Source: Robiginitomaculum sp.
Lineage (GTDB): Bacteria; Pseudomonadota; Alphaproteobacteria; Caulobacterales; Maricaulaceae
Length of the DNA stretch: 64,000 bases
Direction of reading: 5' to 3'
NCBI GenBank assembly: GCA_002733495.1
Contig: NVVV01000007.1
Location: 20,744 to 84,743 of the forward strand
Shown here: one piece after another, positions 55,235 through 63,829 of the stretch
Numbering within the stretch: the stretch's first letter is position 1
Layout of the letters: each line of letters opens with the position of its first letter
The notes under the pieces: generated by a model
Told to the model about the DNA's origin: nothing
The model's database searches: none
What the model saw: the letters and a program-made list of their open reading frames with translations, nothing else
Made by a program: the position numbers and the translations under genes

Positions 55235-57064
55235 TTACCAGCCGCAGGTGCGGCCTTTGTTTTCTTCTTTCAGATAGTCCATCAGCGGGGCGAAGTATTC
55301 GACAATGGCAGAGCCATCAATTTGCCGGGTGCCAGTAAAAGCTTCCAGCGCATCTGGCCAGGGCTTGGAGGCCCCCATTTCTAGCATGGCGTTAAAGCGT
55401 TTGCCGACTTCCTTATTGCCATAAATCGAGCAACGGTGCAGCGGTCCGGTCCATCCGGCTTGCTCACAGGCGGCCTTTTGAAACTGGAACTGCATGATAA
55501 AGGAGAGGAAATAGCGCAAATATGGCGTGTTGCCGGGAATATGATATTTTGCCCCCGGATCAAACGCATTCATAGGCCGATCCCCCGGCGGCACAATACC
55601 TTGATATTGCTTACGCAATTCCCACCAGGCAGTGTTGTAATCTTCCGGAGCAACCTCGCCGGAGAAGACTTTCCAGCGCCATTTATCCATCAACAGGCCG
55701 AAGGGCAAAAACGCCACTTTATCAAGCGCGCGCTCCATAAGAAGGCCAATATCCTTGCTTTCATCGGGGATCTGGCTTTCGTCCAGCAGGCCGATCTGCA
55801 CCAGATAACGCGGCGTGATGGATAGCGCTATAAAATCGCCAATGGCTTCGTGAAAGCCATCATTAGCACCGTTCTGGAACAAGACCGGCTGGTTCTTATA
55901 GGCCCGCTGGTAATAGTTGTGCCCCAGCTCGTGGTGGATGGTGTTAAAGTCTTCGCCATTCACTTTGGTGCACATTTTAATGCGAATATCGTCCGCACCA
56001 TCAATATCCCAGGCCGAGGCATGACAAACCACGGTGCGGTCTTGTGGCTTGGTAATCAAGGAGCGTTTCCAAAAAGTATCGGGCAAGGGATCAAGCCCCA
56101 AAGACGTGTAAAACCCTTCGCCGGTTTGCACCATTTTCTTTGGAGTATAATTAGCTTCTTTGAGCAATTCCGTCAGGTTATAATCAATGCTGGCACCTTC
56201 GGGTTTGGCAATGTCATACACATTACCCCAGGTTTGTGCCCACATATTGCCCAGAATATCGGCGCGGATCGGCCCTGTTGCCGGTTGCACTTCGTCGCCA
56301 TAATTTTCATTCAGTTTGGCACGAACATAACAATGCAATTGGTCGTAAAGCGGCTCTACCTGACCCCACAGGCGATCAACTTCCTTGGCCATGTCTTCGG
56401 GGGGCATGTCATAGCCAGATAGCCATAATTCGCCCACGTCCTTAAAGCCCAGCTCGCGTGCGCCCTCATTGGCAATCTCAACCATGCGCGCATATTTGTC
56501 GTGCATGGAGGGGGCCGAAGCCATACGCCATTTTTCCCAGATTTCCTTTAGGCGCTCTGGGTCCTTTTCCGTCCCCATCATGACTTCCAGATCATCCAGA
56601 GCCATCTCTTTGCCATCCAGATCAATGGTAGCAGAGGAATAGGCGCTGTCTAAAAAGGTTGTGATGTTGGCCAGCTCCTTGGCCGCTCCGTCTTTGGAGG
56701 GGGCTGGCAGGGTTAGCCCTTGGCTGATGATTTTCATCTTGCGGGCCAGATCATCTTCCAGCGTCAAATCCTTAAAGCGCTTGGTGCCATTGGCATAGCG
56801 AACACCCAGCTCAGTGGATTCCGCGCCTACCCGGGCGGCTAGCCAATTGGTGTCATGATTGATGAAGTTGGCCTGCATCCAGAACACATGGCTGGCATAT
56901 TCATTCATGTCCTTTAAATCGGCCTCGGCCATTTTCACAAAGGCGGCAGCATCATCGGCAGTTGCCGGTGCGGCGTCATCCTTTGCTTTGACCGTGCCCA
57001 TGCCTTGTCCGGAACAGGCGGTAATCAGCACTAGTGCACTGGCGCTAAAGAAAATTTTTTTCAT
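55235..57064 (-). CDS. M2-family peptidyl-dipeptidase (ACE-like) lipoprotein
   Basis: 609 residues from ATG 57064; the frame is open to 57190 but the ATG gives a clean lipoprotein signal (MKKIFFSASALVLITACSG, lipobox ITAC). It is related to angiotensin-converting enzyme: DKYARMVEIANEGARELGFKDVGELWLSGYDM, the zinc motif HHELGHNYYQ (H378, E379, H382) and GFHEAIGD (third ligand near 406). Family members release dipeptides from peptide C-termini. Lipid-anchored in the envelope, so it probably acts on imported peptides. Downstream it has a strong terminator. Confidence 0.9.
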   Translation of the reverse strand: MKKIFFSASALVLITACSGQGMGTVKAKDDAAPATADDAAAFVKMAEADLKDMNEYASHVFWMQANFINHDTNWLAARVGAESTELGVRYANGTKRFKDLTLEDDLARKMKIISQGLTLPAPSKDGAAKELANITTFLDSAYSSATIDLDGKEMALDDLEVMMGTEKDPERLKEIWEKWRMASAPSMHDKYARMVEIANEGARELGFKDVGELWLSGYDMPPEDMAKEVDRLWGQVEPLYDQLHCYVRAKLNENYGDEVQPATGPIRADILGNMWAQTWGNVYDIAKPEGASIDYNLTELLKEANYTPKKMVQTGEGFYTSLGLDPLPDTFWKRSLITKPQDRTVVCHASAWDIDGADDIRIKMCTKVNGEDFNTIHHELGHNYYQRAYKNQPVLFQNGANDGFHEAIGDFIALSITPRYLVQIGLLDESQIPDESKDIGLLMERALDKVAFLPFGLLMDKWRWKVFSGEVAPEDYNTAWWELRKQYQGIVPPGDRPMNAFDPGAKYHIPGNTPYLRYFLSFIMQFQFQKAACEQAGWTGPLHRCSIYGNKEVGKRFNAMLEMGASKPWPDALEAFTGTRQIDGSAIVEYFAPLMDYLKEENKGRTCGW

Positions 57065-57222
57065 GGCTCGTCTCCCCAGTTTCAAGGCCCGTCTGACCCT
57101 GATTTTGGCGAAGTGTAGTCCCATGAGAAGTGACGTCAATGCTGGGATGGATACCATTCCCTGCTTGACGGAACCGCCCGTGCAGCGCACAAGGCGCGAC
57201 TGATCATTCAGGAGTTGAAAAC

Positions 57223-58554
57223 ATGTCCGTCAAGGTCCGTTTTGCCCCCAGCCCTACCGGGAAATTGCACGTTGGGAATATCCGCCCGGCATTGATGAAC
57301 TGGCTGTTTGCCGCGCAATCAGGCGGCGTCTTTATGCTGCGCATTGATGATACGGATTTGGCGCGCTCAACGGTCGCGTTCGAGCAGGGCATTTTTGACG
57401 ATATGAAATGGCTGGGCTTGACCCATGGCGAGACGGCAAAACAGTCCGAACGGTTTGACCGTTATGCGGCGGTTTCCGAAGATTTGAAAGCCCGTGGTTT
57501 TCTCTACCCCTGTTATGAGACGGCTGAGGAATTGGATCGTCAGCGTAAAATTCAACGCAGTCAAAACAAGCCGCCTGTCTATAATCGCGCCGCCCTAAGC
57601 CTAAGCGATGCAGAGCGTACCGCGCTGGAAGCCGAGGGGCGTAAAGCCCATTGGCGCTTCAAACTTTCTGGCGGTTCGGTGCAATGGGACGACGTTATTC
57701 GCGGCGAGCAGAATATTGATACCGCTTCGCTGTCTGATCCGATCCTGATCCGGGGCGATGGCTCTTATCTCTACACTCTGCCCAGCGTGGTCGACGATGC
57801 GGATTTTGGCATATCGCACATTATTCGCGGCGAAGACCATGTGACCAATTCTGCGGCACAGATTGAAATTTTCAATGCCATCGGTGCCAAGGCCCCAGCC
57901 ATGGGCCATCACCCGTTGTTGGTAGGTGCAGACGGGGACAAGCTGTCCAAGCGCCTGGGGAGGCTCTCCATTGCGGGGCTGCGCGATGAAGAAGGCATAG
58001 AGCCGCAGGCGATTTTGTCGCTTTTGGCCAAAATCGGCACATCTGATCCGGTGGAAATTCGCCGTGATCTGGCGCAATTGATTGAAGAGTTTTCTTTTGA
58101 GAAAATTGGCCGCGCCCCGGCGCGCTTCGATCTGACAGAATTGAAGACTTTGAACGCCAAGCTGTTGCATGAAACGCCCTTTGCCGAGGTAAAGGGCAGG
58201 CTGGCTGATCTGCAAATTGACGAGGTCCTGTGGAAGGCCATTCGTGGCAATATCGAAACGCTGGCCGATGTGGCGCACTGGGTGAATGTAGTGCATGGCG
58301 ATATTGCGCCAGTGATTGCTGATGAAGATGTGGATTATATTGCCAAGGCGGCGGCTTTGCTGCCAGACGGTAACCTTGATGAAAACACATGGTCCAACTG
58401 GACAGGCGTTTTGAAAGAAAAGACCGGGCGCAAGGGGCGTGGGCTGTTCCTGCCGCTACGTCTCGCGCTTACTGGCCAAAAACATGGCCCGGATGTTGGT
58501 GGTTTGCTGGCCCTGATGGACCGGGACCGGGTGATAAAACGGTTAAATGGTTAA
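57223..58554 (+). CDS. gltX: Glutamate--tRNA ligase (short GluRS2-like form)
   Basis: 443 residues. Class I synthetase: RFAPSPTGKLHVGNIRPALMNWLFA (HIGH motif as HVGN), RIDDTDLARS, VDDADFGISHIIRGEDHVTNSAAQ and the DKLSKRLGRLS lysine motif. The C-terminal anticodon-binding domain follows. Alphaproteobacteria often carry two GluRS enzymes; this length and HVGN resemble the GluRS2 type that may charge tRNA-Gln, but I cannot separate the two by eye. Start at ATG 57223. Confidence 0.9.
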   Translation: MSVKVRFAPSPTGKLHVGNIRPALMNWLFAAQSGGVFMLRIDDTDLARSTVAFEQGIFDDMKWLGLTHGETAKQSERFDRYAAVSEDLKARGFLYPCYETAEELDRQRKIQRSQNKPPVYNRAALSLSDAERTALEAEGRKAHWRFKLSGGSVQWDDVIRGEQNIDTASLSDPILIRGDGSYLYTLPSVVDDADFGISHIIRGEDHVTNSAAQIEIFNAIGAKAPAMGHHPLLVGADGDKLSKRLGRLSIAGLRDEEGIEPQAILSLLAKIGTSDPVEIRRDLAQLIEEFSFEKIGRAPARFDLTELKTLNAKLLHETPFAEVKGRLADLQIDEVLWKAIRGNIETLADVAHWVNVVHGDIAPVIADEDVDYIAKAAALLPDGNLDENTWSNWTGVLKEKTGRKGRGLFLPLRLALTGQKHGPDVGGLLALMDRDRVIKRLNG

Positions 58555-58559
58555 GCCCC

Positions 58560-58767
58560 TTATGCCGCTTTACCTTTTTGTTTTGGGGTAGCCTTTTTGG
58601 CTCTTGTTTTTCGCCCCTCTGCAGCGGCACGGGCAATTGTGGTGTATAGCTGCCGGACATCAATAGGCTTGCACATAGCCGGTCATGCCGGCCTGGATAT
58701 AATTTTCCTTGTCGCCAGCCATGGCATTGGCCGTCATGGCAATGATGGGAATGTTCTGGTTTGGCCC
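58560..58767 (-). pseudogene. Frameshifted remnant of a response-regulator receiver domain
   Basis: Minus strand translation gives a receiver-domain tail: [30 protein letters not shown], then the frame shifts by one base at about 58671-58674 to [22 protein letters not shown] followed by a Lys-rich end. The two frames together form the end of a hybrid kinase/CheY domain (TANAM...GM..Y..KPI). A TAG stop in the first frame lies just upstream, so the 5' part of the gene is missing. It faces gltX, whose stop codon is only 5 bases away. Confidence 0.6.
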
Positions 58768-58958
58768 CTAGTAATTCGATATGCTCTTGATTGGCTTTCT
58801 TGCGATGCCAACTCCTTATTGCTTTCAGCGATATTGTTGGCACGGTATGCGACCCAAAATAGTGCAATACCAATAAACAGTCCAAGCACTACATCAATTG
58901 CACTCAAGAGAGGTGTGTAACCTTCCTCGTCGCCCTCCGGCTTGACCGGAGGGGCCAT
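58734..58958 (-). CDS. Small hypothetical membrane ORF
   Basis: A 74-residue ORF from ATG 58958 ([18 protein letters not shown]), with one TM segment ([20 protein letters not shown]) and a polar end. Its start lies inside a palindromic repeat (58933-58953), and its end overlaps the receiver remnant in another frame, so it may be truncated or spurious. No family recognised. Confidence 0.3.
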   Translation of the reverse strand: MAPPVKPEGDEEGYTPLLSAIDVVLGLFIGIALFWVAYRANNIAESNKELASQESQSRAYRITRGQTRTFPSLP

Positions 58959-59015
58959 TTTGAAGCGCAAAGTGCGTTGGGTTTTCTAATGGGTTCTCCG
59001 GTCAAGCCGGAGAAC
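58933..59015. repeat. Inverted pair of REP-like palindromes
   Basis: Hairpin 1 (58933-58953) is ccctccgg-cttga-ccggaggg; hairpin 2 (58993-59015) is gttctccgg-tcaag-ccggagaac. The cores CCGGCTTGACCGG and CCGGTCAAGCCGG are reverse complements, so the two units are inverted relative to each other. Typical of short intergenic palindromic repeats. Confidence 0.6.
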
Positions 59016-59033
59016 AACGGCTGTAAAGGGTTA

Positions 59034-59252
59034 AAGCCCCTCACCCTAACCCTCTCCCCAAGGAGAGGGGATAAAACTACGGTGTGTTGAGCGGTACTTC
59101 CTCTCCTATAGGGAGAGGAATGAGGTGAGGGGATCGGGCTTTGAAATAGACCCCAATCAAAATTTCATCTTTGGCTTCATAAGCCCCTCACCCTAACCCT
59201 CTCCCCAAGGAGAGGGGATAAAACTACAGTGTGTTGAGCGGTATTTCCTCTT
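59034..59252. repeat. Two direct copies of a ~71-bp palindromic intergenic repeat
   Basis: Copy 1 begins at 59034 and copy 2 at 59181; both start aagcccctcaccctaaccct, continue with a hairpin ctctccccaaggagaggg and end in a gtgttgagcggta-ttcctct stretch. They differ by only a few bases over about 71 positions. Copy 1 is followed by a near-inverse tail (gtgaggggatcgggctt at about 59125-59141), making a large stem-loop. No gene lies between 58971 and 59286 apart from these elements. This resembles the CCCTCACCCTAACCCTCTCCCC-type repeat seen in many proteobacteria. Confidence 0.65.
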
Positions 59253-59286
59253 CCCAAGGGAGAAGGAATAAGACTCGCTTTTTTCC

Positions 59287-60006
59287 CTAAAGCCAGACGC
59301 GATGGTGTTCGCCGTTTTTCATAAAATAAAACGGGATGGGGCGGTTTGGCTCGCCCAGGCGTTTCTGGACTTCATCCAAGACAATGCTGGTGATGATCGG
59401 CAGGTCCAGCACCTGCGCTTCTTTCAGGGTGTACCAGTCCAGCCCCTCCAGCTCGCTGCTGGCGACGCATTCAGGCAGGTCGATCAGATCATCGGCGCGG
59501 GCGGTAAAAAACCAGGTGTCAAAACGCTTTGGGTGATAAGGCGGGGTGATGGCGCGGGCGGTCAGGCGCAAGGCCCCCAGATCAGCACCCAGACCCCGTG
59601 TGGTAAAGCCTTCCCACCCCTTGGGGGCTTTGGTTTTGCGAGGGGCATCAAGCGGGCGCGCCAGCAACAGGCCGGTTTCTTCAAAGGTTTCGCGGATGGC
59701 GGCGGCGCTGGCCGCAAGGGCGCGGCCCGGGGGTAAATGCCGTTCCAGCACAGCCTGTGTCTCGGGCAATAATGGCGCGGCGCTGGGGGCAAAGGTATCG
59801 CTGCGTTCAGCCTTGCCGCCCGGAAAAACCGTCTTTGAGGGCATAAAGCCATGCCCTGCGGCGCGTTTGCCCATAAGGATTTGCGGGTTTTTCGGATCGC
59901 CGCGCAGCAAGATCAGCGTTGCCGACAGTTTGGGGCGCGCGGCCCGGCCCTTGCGGGGGTTGTCGGCGGGATCGGTGTCGCGTTTATGTTTCGTTGCGCG
60001 TGTCAT
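59287..60006 (-). CDS. NUDIX hydrolase
   Basis: 239 residues. A NUDIX hydrolase: KLSATLILLRGDPKNPQILMGKRAAGHGFMPSKTVFPGGKAERSD, an insertion, then REtfEEtG (AIRETFEETGLLLARPL). The Nudix box is intact but split by a roughly 40-residue insertion between GG and REx2EExGx. N-terminus is basic (MTRATKHKRD). It overlaps the RNase R C-terminal stop by four bases; in alphaproteobacteria an rnr-NUDIX pair is common. Substrate unknown. Confidence 0.85.
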   Translation of the reverse strand: MTRATKHKRDTDPADNPRKGRAARPKLSATLILLRGDPKNPQILMGKRAAGHGFMPSKTVFPGGKAERSDTFAPSAAPLLPETQAVLERHLPPGRALAASAAAIRETFEETGLLLARPLDAPRKTKAPKGWEGFTTRGLGADLGALRLTARAITPPYHPKRFDTWFFTARADDLIDLPECVASSELEGLDWYTLKEAQVLDLPIITSIVLDEVQKRLGEPNRPIPFYFMKNGEHHRVWL

Positions 60007-61025
60007 TTCTGTCTCTTGCGCCTGTGCTTGGCGGCTTTTGCTTTGCCGTGTTTTGCCCCAGGCGGGCCACGACGGGGGCCGCTGCCCCGTGCAGGGCGCG
60101 TGCCAGGGGCGGGCGGGGTTAGCATTTCAAACAGCAGACCGCCGGTCAAAGGCGTGGCCTCCATCAGCTCGGCCTTGACCGCCTGTCCCAGTGTATAGCG
60201 TCCGCCGCTCTCGCGGCCCACAAGGGCGTGGGCTTTTTCATCATGGACAAAATATTCAGCACCCAATTGGCGGATCGGCACAAAGCCATCAGCGCCGGTT
60301 TCGTCCAGCCGTAAAAACAGGCCAAAGCGGGTCACGCCGGAAATGCGCGCGCTAAATGTATTGCCCACATGCTCTGACAGATAACTGGCGATATAGCGCC
60401 CGGTGGCTTCGCGCTCGGCGGCCATGGCGCGTCGCTCAAACCCGGTAATATCTTGCGCAATGGCTTTGAGCTGGCTTTGCTCACTATCCGAGGCCCCATC
60501 ATGGCCCAGCGCGCAGGCGCGGATCAGGGCGCGGTGCACAATCAGATCGGCATAGCGGCGGATGGGCGAGGTAAAGTGGGCATAATGGTTTAAATTGAGG
60601 CCAAAATGGCCAATATTCTGGGTGTCATAAATGGCCTGCATTTGCGTGCGCAGCACCATTTCATTGACAATCTCGGCGTATTTTCCGTCTCTGGTCTTGC
60701 TGATCAGGGTGTTAAAGCGCTTGGTGGTGGCGCGCTCGCCCTTGGCCCATTTAATGTCGATGGTGCGCAAAAAATCTGAAAGCGCATGCAGACTAAGCGC
60801 TTCTTGGTAAACATCTGAATTGTAACATTCTTCCGCGGCCTCAACCGATGGAAATCGCGCCACGACATTGCGGGGCCGTTCGCGCCCTTCAAGCTGAACA
60901 AAACGCCCACCGCGCGCGATGAATACACCGCCATGCGCGGCAATCGCTTCGGTTGCCAATTTGGCGTATTTTCCATACGCCACATCATCCGTCACCGTCA
61001 CATGTGCAATCCAAAGTGCGCCCAT
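60003..61025 (-). CDS. rnr: Chimeric ORF: RNase R C-terminal part joined to a DUF1330-like N-terminus
   Basis: 340 residues that no single family explains. Residues 1 to about 78 (IAHVTVTDDVAYGKYAKLATEAIAAHGGVFIARGGRFVQLEG...FPSVEAAEECYNSDVYQEALS) are the start of a DUF1330-like protein of about 95 residues, which follows alaS in Rhodobacterales. From about 80 (LHALSDFLRTIDIKWAKGE) the protein is RNase R: NEMVLRTQMQAIYDTQNIGHFGLNLNHYAHFTSPIRRYADLIVHRAL (RNB core), an S1 domain (ISGVTRFGLFLRLDETGADGFVPI) and a basic tail. The RNase R catalytic Asp residues lie in the missing N-terminal part, so this piece is not an active nuclease. Both parts are cut off mid-domain. The gene start is shared with the alaS stop on the minus strand. 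Confidence 0.85.
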   Translation of the reverse strand: MGALWIAHVTVTDDVAYGKYAKLATEAIAAHGGVFIARGGRFVQLEGRERPRNVVARFPSVEAAEECYNSDVYQEALSLHALSDFLRTIDIKWAKGERATTKRFNTLISKTRDGKYAEIVNEMVLRTQMQAIYDTQNIGHFGLNLNHYAHFTSPIRRYADLIVHRALIRACALGHDGASDSEQSQLKAIAQDITGFERRAMAAEREATGRYIASYLSEHVGNTFSARISGVTRFGLFLRLDETGADGFVPIRQLGAEYFVHDEKAHALVGRESGGRYTLGQAVKAELMEATPLTGGLLFEMLTPPAPGTRPARGSGPRRGPPGAKHGKAKAAKHRRKRQK

Positions 61026-61026
61026 C

Positions 61027-63684
61027 TTAATTCTCCAATACTGCTTCTGCGGCCTTGATGGCTGCGTCTGAATTTGTCACATCTCGACCACCGCCCTGCG
61101 CCATGTCAGGACGTCCGCCGCCACCTTTGCCGCCCAATTCGGCAACCGCAGCGCGTACCAAATCAACGGCCGAAATCTTGTCTTTCAAGTCATCCGTCAC
61201 GCCAGCAGCGACGGCAGCCTTACCACCAGTGTCCGCTATCAACAGCACAACACCGCTGCCAATCCGTGCTTTATGTTCGTCAATCAGCGACGGCAAATCT
61301 TTGCCCGTGACCCCGGTAAGAACTTGAGAAACGATTTCAATGCCGTTGATTTCGCGCTTTTCCTGTGTGGCTTGATCGCCACCAGACATCGCCAGTTCAC
61401 GCCTTAGCTGTGCCACTTCGTTGCTCAGTTCGCGCACCTTGCTTTGTTCCGCCTTGATCCGGGCAACCAATTGATCCGGCGTGGTTTTGAACTCGGATAA
61501 CGCAGAATTCAGAACAACTTGCATTTCGCGCCCGTGCCGCGTTGCCGCAACACCTGTCAGCGCCTCAATTCGGCGCACGCCAGAACTGCTTGCACTGTCG
61601 CCCAGCAAGATAAACTCACCAATATCGCCAGTCCGTTCAACATGTGTGCCACCGCAAAGTTCAAGCGAATAGGTTTTGCCGCTGGCGCCTTTGCCGGAAC
61701 CCGGTTGGAGCCCCATAGACACAACCCGCACTTCGTCACCGTATTTTTCGCCAAACAAAGCCTGTGCACCCATGCCGCGTGCATCATCCGGCGTCATCAC
61801 CCGGGTTTCAACCGGCGCGTTCTGGCGGATGAATGTGTTCACTTCGCCCTCAACTCTGTCCAATTCTTCAGCGGTCAACGGCCTGCTATGGCTGAAATCA
61901 AACCGCAACCTGTCCTGTGCATTCAGCGATCCACGCTGTGCCACATGATCCCCCAAAGCCCGCCGCAACGCTTCGTTCAACAAATGTGTTGCAGAGTGGT
62001 TGGCCTGAATGCCCCTACGTCGCTCGTGATCTACCGCCAGCGTCGCCGCTTCTCCGCTACGAATTTCACCTTCGGTTACTTCAGCAATATGGACGAACAC
62101 ACCTGCGTTTTTTCGCGTATCCGTCACCCGGGCAACGCCGTTGTCGGTGCGAATAATGCCGTTGTCGCCAACCTGCCCGCCGCTTTCCGCATAAAACGGT
62201 GTCTGGTTCAGCGCAATTTGGATCGTTTCCCCGGCCTTAGCCACGTCAACACTGGCCCCATCCCGCACCAAGGCAACAATCTGTCCCTCAGCGTTTTCAG
62301 TATCATAGCCCAGAAAATCCGTCGCTCCATGCGCATCGGCGACATCAAACCAGATCGTCGCATCCGCAGATTCGCCGGTCCCGGACCAAGCGGCACGGGC
62401 CTTGGCCTTTTGTTCGGCCATTGCTGAATCAAACCCATCGGTGTCAACCGTCCGGCCCTTTTCGCGCAACGCATCCTGCGTCAAATCAAGCGGGAAACCG
62501 TATGTATCATATAACTTAAACGCCGTTTTCCCGGGCAAGGCGGCCCCGTCTTCCAGATCAGCCAATTCATCGTCCAAAAGCCGCAAACCCCGATCAAGGG
62601 TTTGTTTAAACCGAATTTCTTCTTGCTTTAGGGTGTCTTCGATCAACGCCTGAGCCTGTCCCAGTTCGGGATAAGCCGCGCCCATTTGTTGCACCAAAGC
62701 CGGCACCAAACGGTGCATCAAGGGGTCTTTAGTGCCCAATAAATGCGCATGACGCATCGCGCGCCGCATAATCCGACGCAGCACATAGCCACGCCCGTCA
62801 TTAGACGGCATCACGCCGTCGGCCAATAAAAATGAGGTCGAGCGTAAATGGTCGGCAATCACCCGGTGATGCGTGCGTCCCGGCCCATCCGGATCGGTGC
62901 TGGTCGCCTCGGCACTTGCCTCAATCAGGCTGCGCATCAGGTCTGTTGCGTAATTATCGTTGGTGCCCTGCAACAACGCGGCAACGCGCTCAATGCCCAT
63001 GCCCGTATCAATCGACTGATTTGGCAGTTCTTTGCGGGTTCCGTCCTCAAATTGTTCATATTGCATGAACACGAGGTTCCAAATTTCCACAAACCGATCG
63101 CCGTCCTCATCTGGGCTGCCCGGAGGGCCACCCCAAATATGGTCGCCGTGGTCAAAGAAAATTTCGGAACACGGCCCGCATGGCCCGGTTGGCCCCATCA
63201 TCCAAAAATTGTCGTTGGTTGGGATACGAATAATGCGATCATCGCCAATCCCTGCAACCTTTTTCCAGATGTCCGCAGCTTCATCATCGGTATGGTAAAC
63301 TGTGATAATCAGCCGTTCTTTCGGGATATCGAGCTCTTTTGTCAACATTTCCCACGCAAAGAGAATCGCGTCCTCTTTGAAGTAATCGCCAAAACTGAAA
63401 TTACCCAACATTTCAAAGAAGGTATGATGGCGTGCAGTATAGCCAACATTGTCCAGATCATTGTGCTTGCCCCCGGCCCGCACACATTTTTGCGACGTCG
63501 TTGCGCGCTTATAATCCCGTGTCTCAAGCCCGGTAAACAGATTCTTGAACTGCACCATGCCCGAATTTGCAAACATAAGCGTCGGATCATTGCGTGGGAC
63601 CAGCGGACTTGAATCCACCACCTCATGCCCATGCTTTGAGTAGTAGGACAAAAACGTCGATCGGATATCATTCAGCGTTGGCAT
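61027..63684 (-). CDS. alaS: Alanine--tRNA ligase, second copy (Rhodobacterales type)
   Basis: 885 residues. Full set of motifs as in the first copy: [55 protein letters not shown] (editing His ligands), [13 protein letters not shown], and the C-Ala end [16 protein letters not shown]. It begins [30 protein letters not shown], typical of Rhodobacterales AlaS. It differs widely from the copy at 495-3152. It is preceded by a recA tail plus terminator (63830-64000) and followed by a DUF1330-like start, the local order of Rhodobacterales, but both flanks are broken by hybrid frames. Confidence 0.95.
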   Translation of the reverse strand: MPTLNDIRSTFLSYYSKHGHEVVDSSPLVPRNDPTLMFANSGMVQFKNLFTGLETRDYKRATTSQKCVRAGGKHNDLDNVGYTARHHTFFEMLGNFSFGDYFKEDAILFAWEMLTKELDIPKERLIITVYHTDDEAADIWKKVAGIGDDRIIRIPTNDNFWMMGPTGPCGPCSEIFFDHGDHIWGGPPGSPDEDGDRFVEIWNLVFMQYEQFEDGTRKELPNQSIDTGMGIERVAALLQGTNDNYATDLMRSLIEASAEATSTDPDGPGRTHHRVIADHLRSTSFLLADGVMPSNDGRGYVLRRIMRRAMRHAHLLGTKDPLMHRLVPALVQQMGAAYPELGQAQALIEDTLKQEEIRFKQTLDRGLRLLDDELADLEDGAALPGKTAFKLYDTYGFPLDLTQDALREKGRTVDTDGFDSAMAEQKAKARAAWSGTGESADATIWFDVADAHGATDFLGYDTENAEGQIVALVRDGASVDVAKAGETIQIALNQTPFYAESGGQVGDNGIIRTDNGVARVTDTRKNAGVFVHIAEVTEGEIRSGEAATLAVDHERRRGIQANHSATHLLNEALRRALGDHVAQRGSLNAQDRLRFDFSHSRPLTAEELDRVEGEVNTFIRQNAPVETRVMTPDDARGMGAQALFGEKYGDEVRVVSMGLQPGSGKGASGKTYSLELCGGTHVERTGDIGEFILLGDSASSSGVRRIEALTGVAATRHGREMQVVLNSALSEFKTTPDQLVARIKAEQSKVRELSNEVAQLRRELAMSGGDQATQEKREINGIEIVSQVLTGVTGKDLPSLIDEHKARIGSGVVLLIADTGGKAAVAAGVTDDLKDKISAVDLVRAAVAELGGKGGGGRPDMAQGGGRDVTNSDAAIKAAEAVLEN

Positions 63685-63766
63685 TTGGGAACTCTTCGCA
63701 GGCAGAATTTACAGGTTTCGAAGGTTTAGCGGCCTGCTTGCCGACTGTCCACAGTGCGATAAAGCA

Positions 63767-63795
63767 AACAAGACGCACCATTGATGCGTCTTGTT
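63767..63795 (-). terminator. Rho-independent terminator after the RecA-like tail
   Basis: An 11-bp perfect stem, aacaagacgca with tgcgtcttgtt, loop of 7 bases, between the stop codon at 63830 and alaS. On the minus strand it is followed by tttgcttt. It has the position of a recA terminator, as at 417-445 in the left locus. Confidence 0.75.
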
Positions 63796-63829
63796 CCGTG
63801 TTCGTTAGTTGAAACAACAACTGGGTTGA

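Noticed and set aside
59034-59252. CRISPR array
   Set aside because: Only two copies, 147 bases apart, with palindromic structure and no spacer-like regularity or cas genes.
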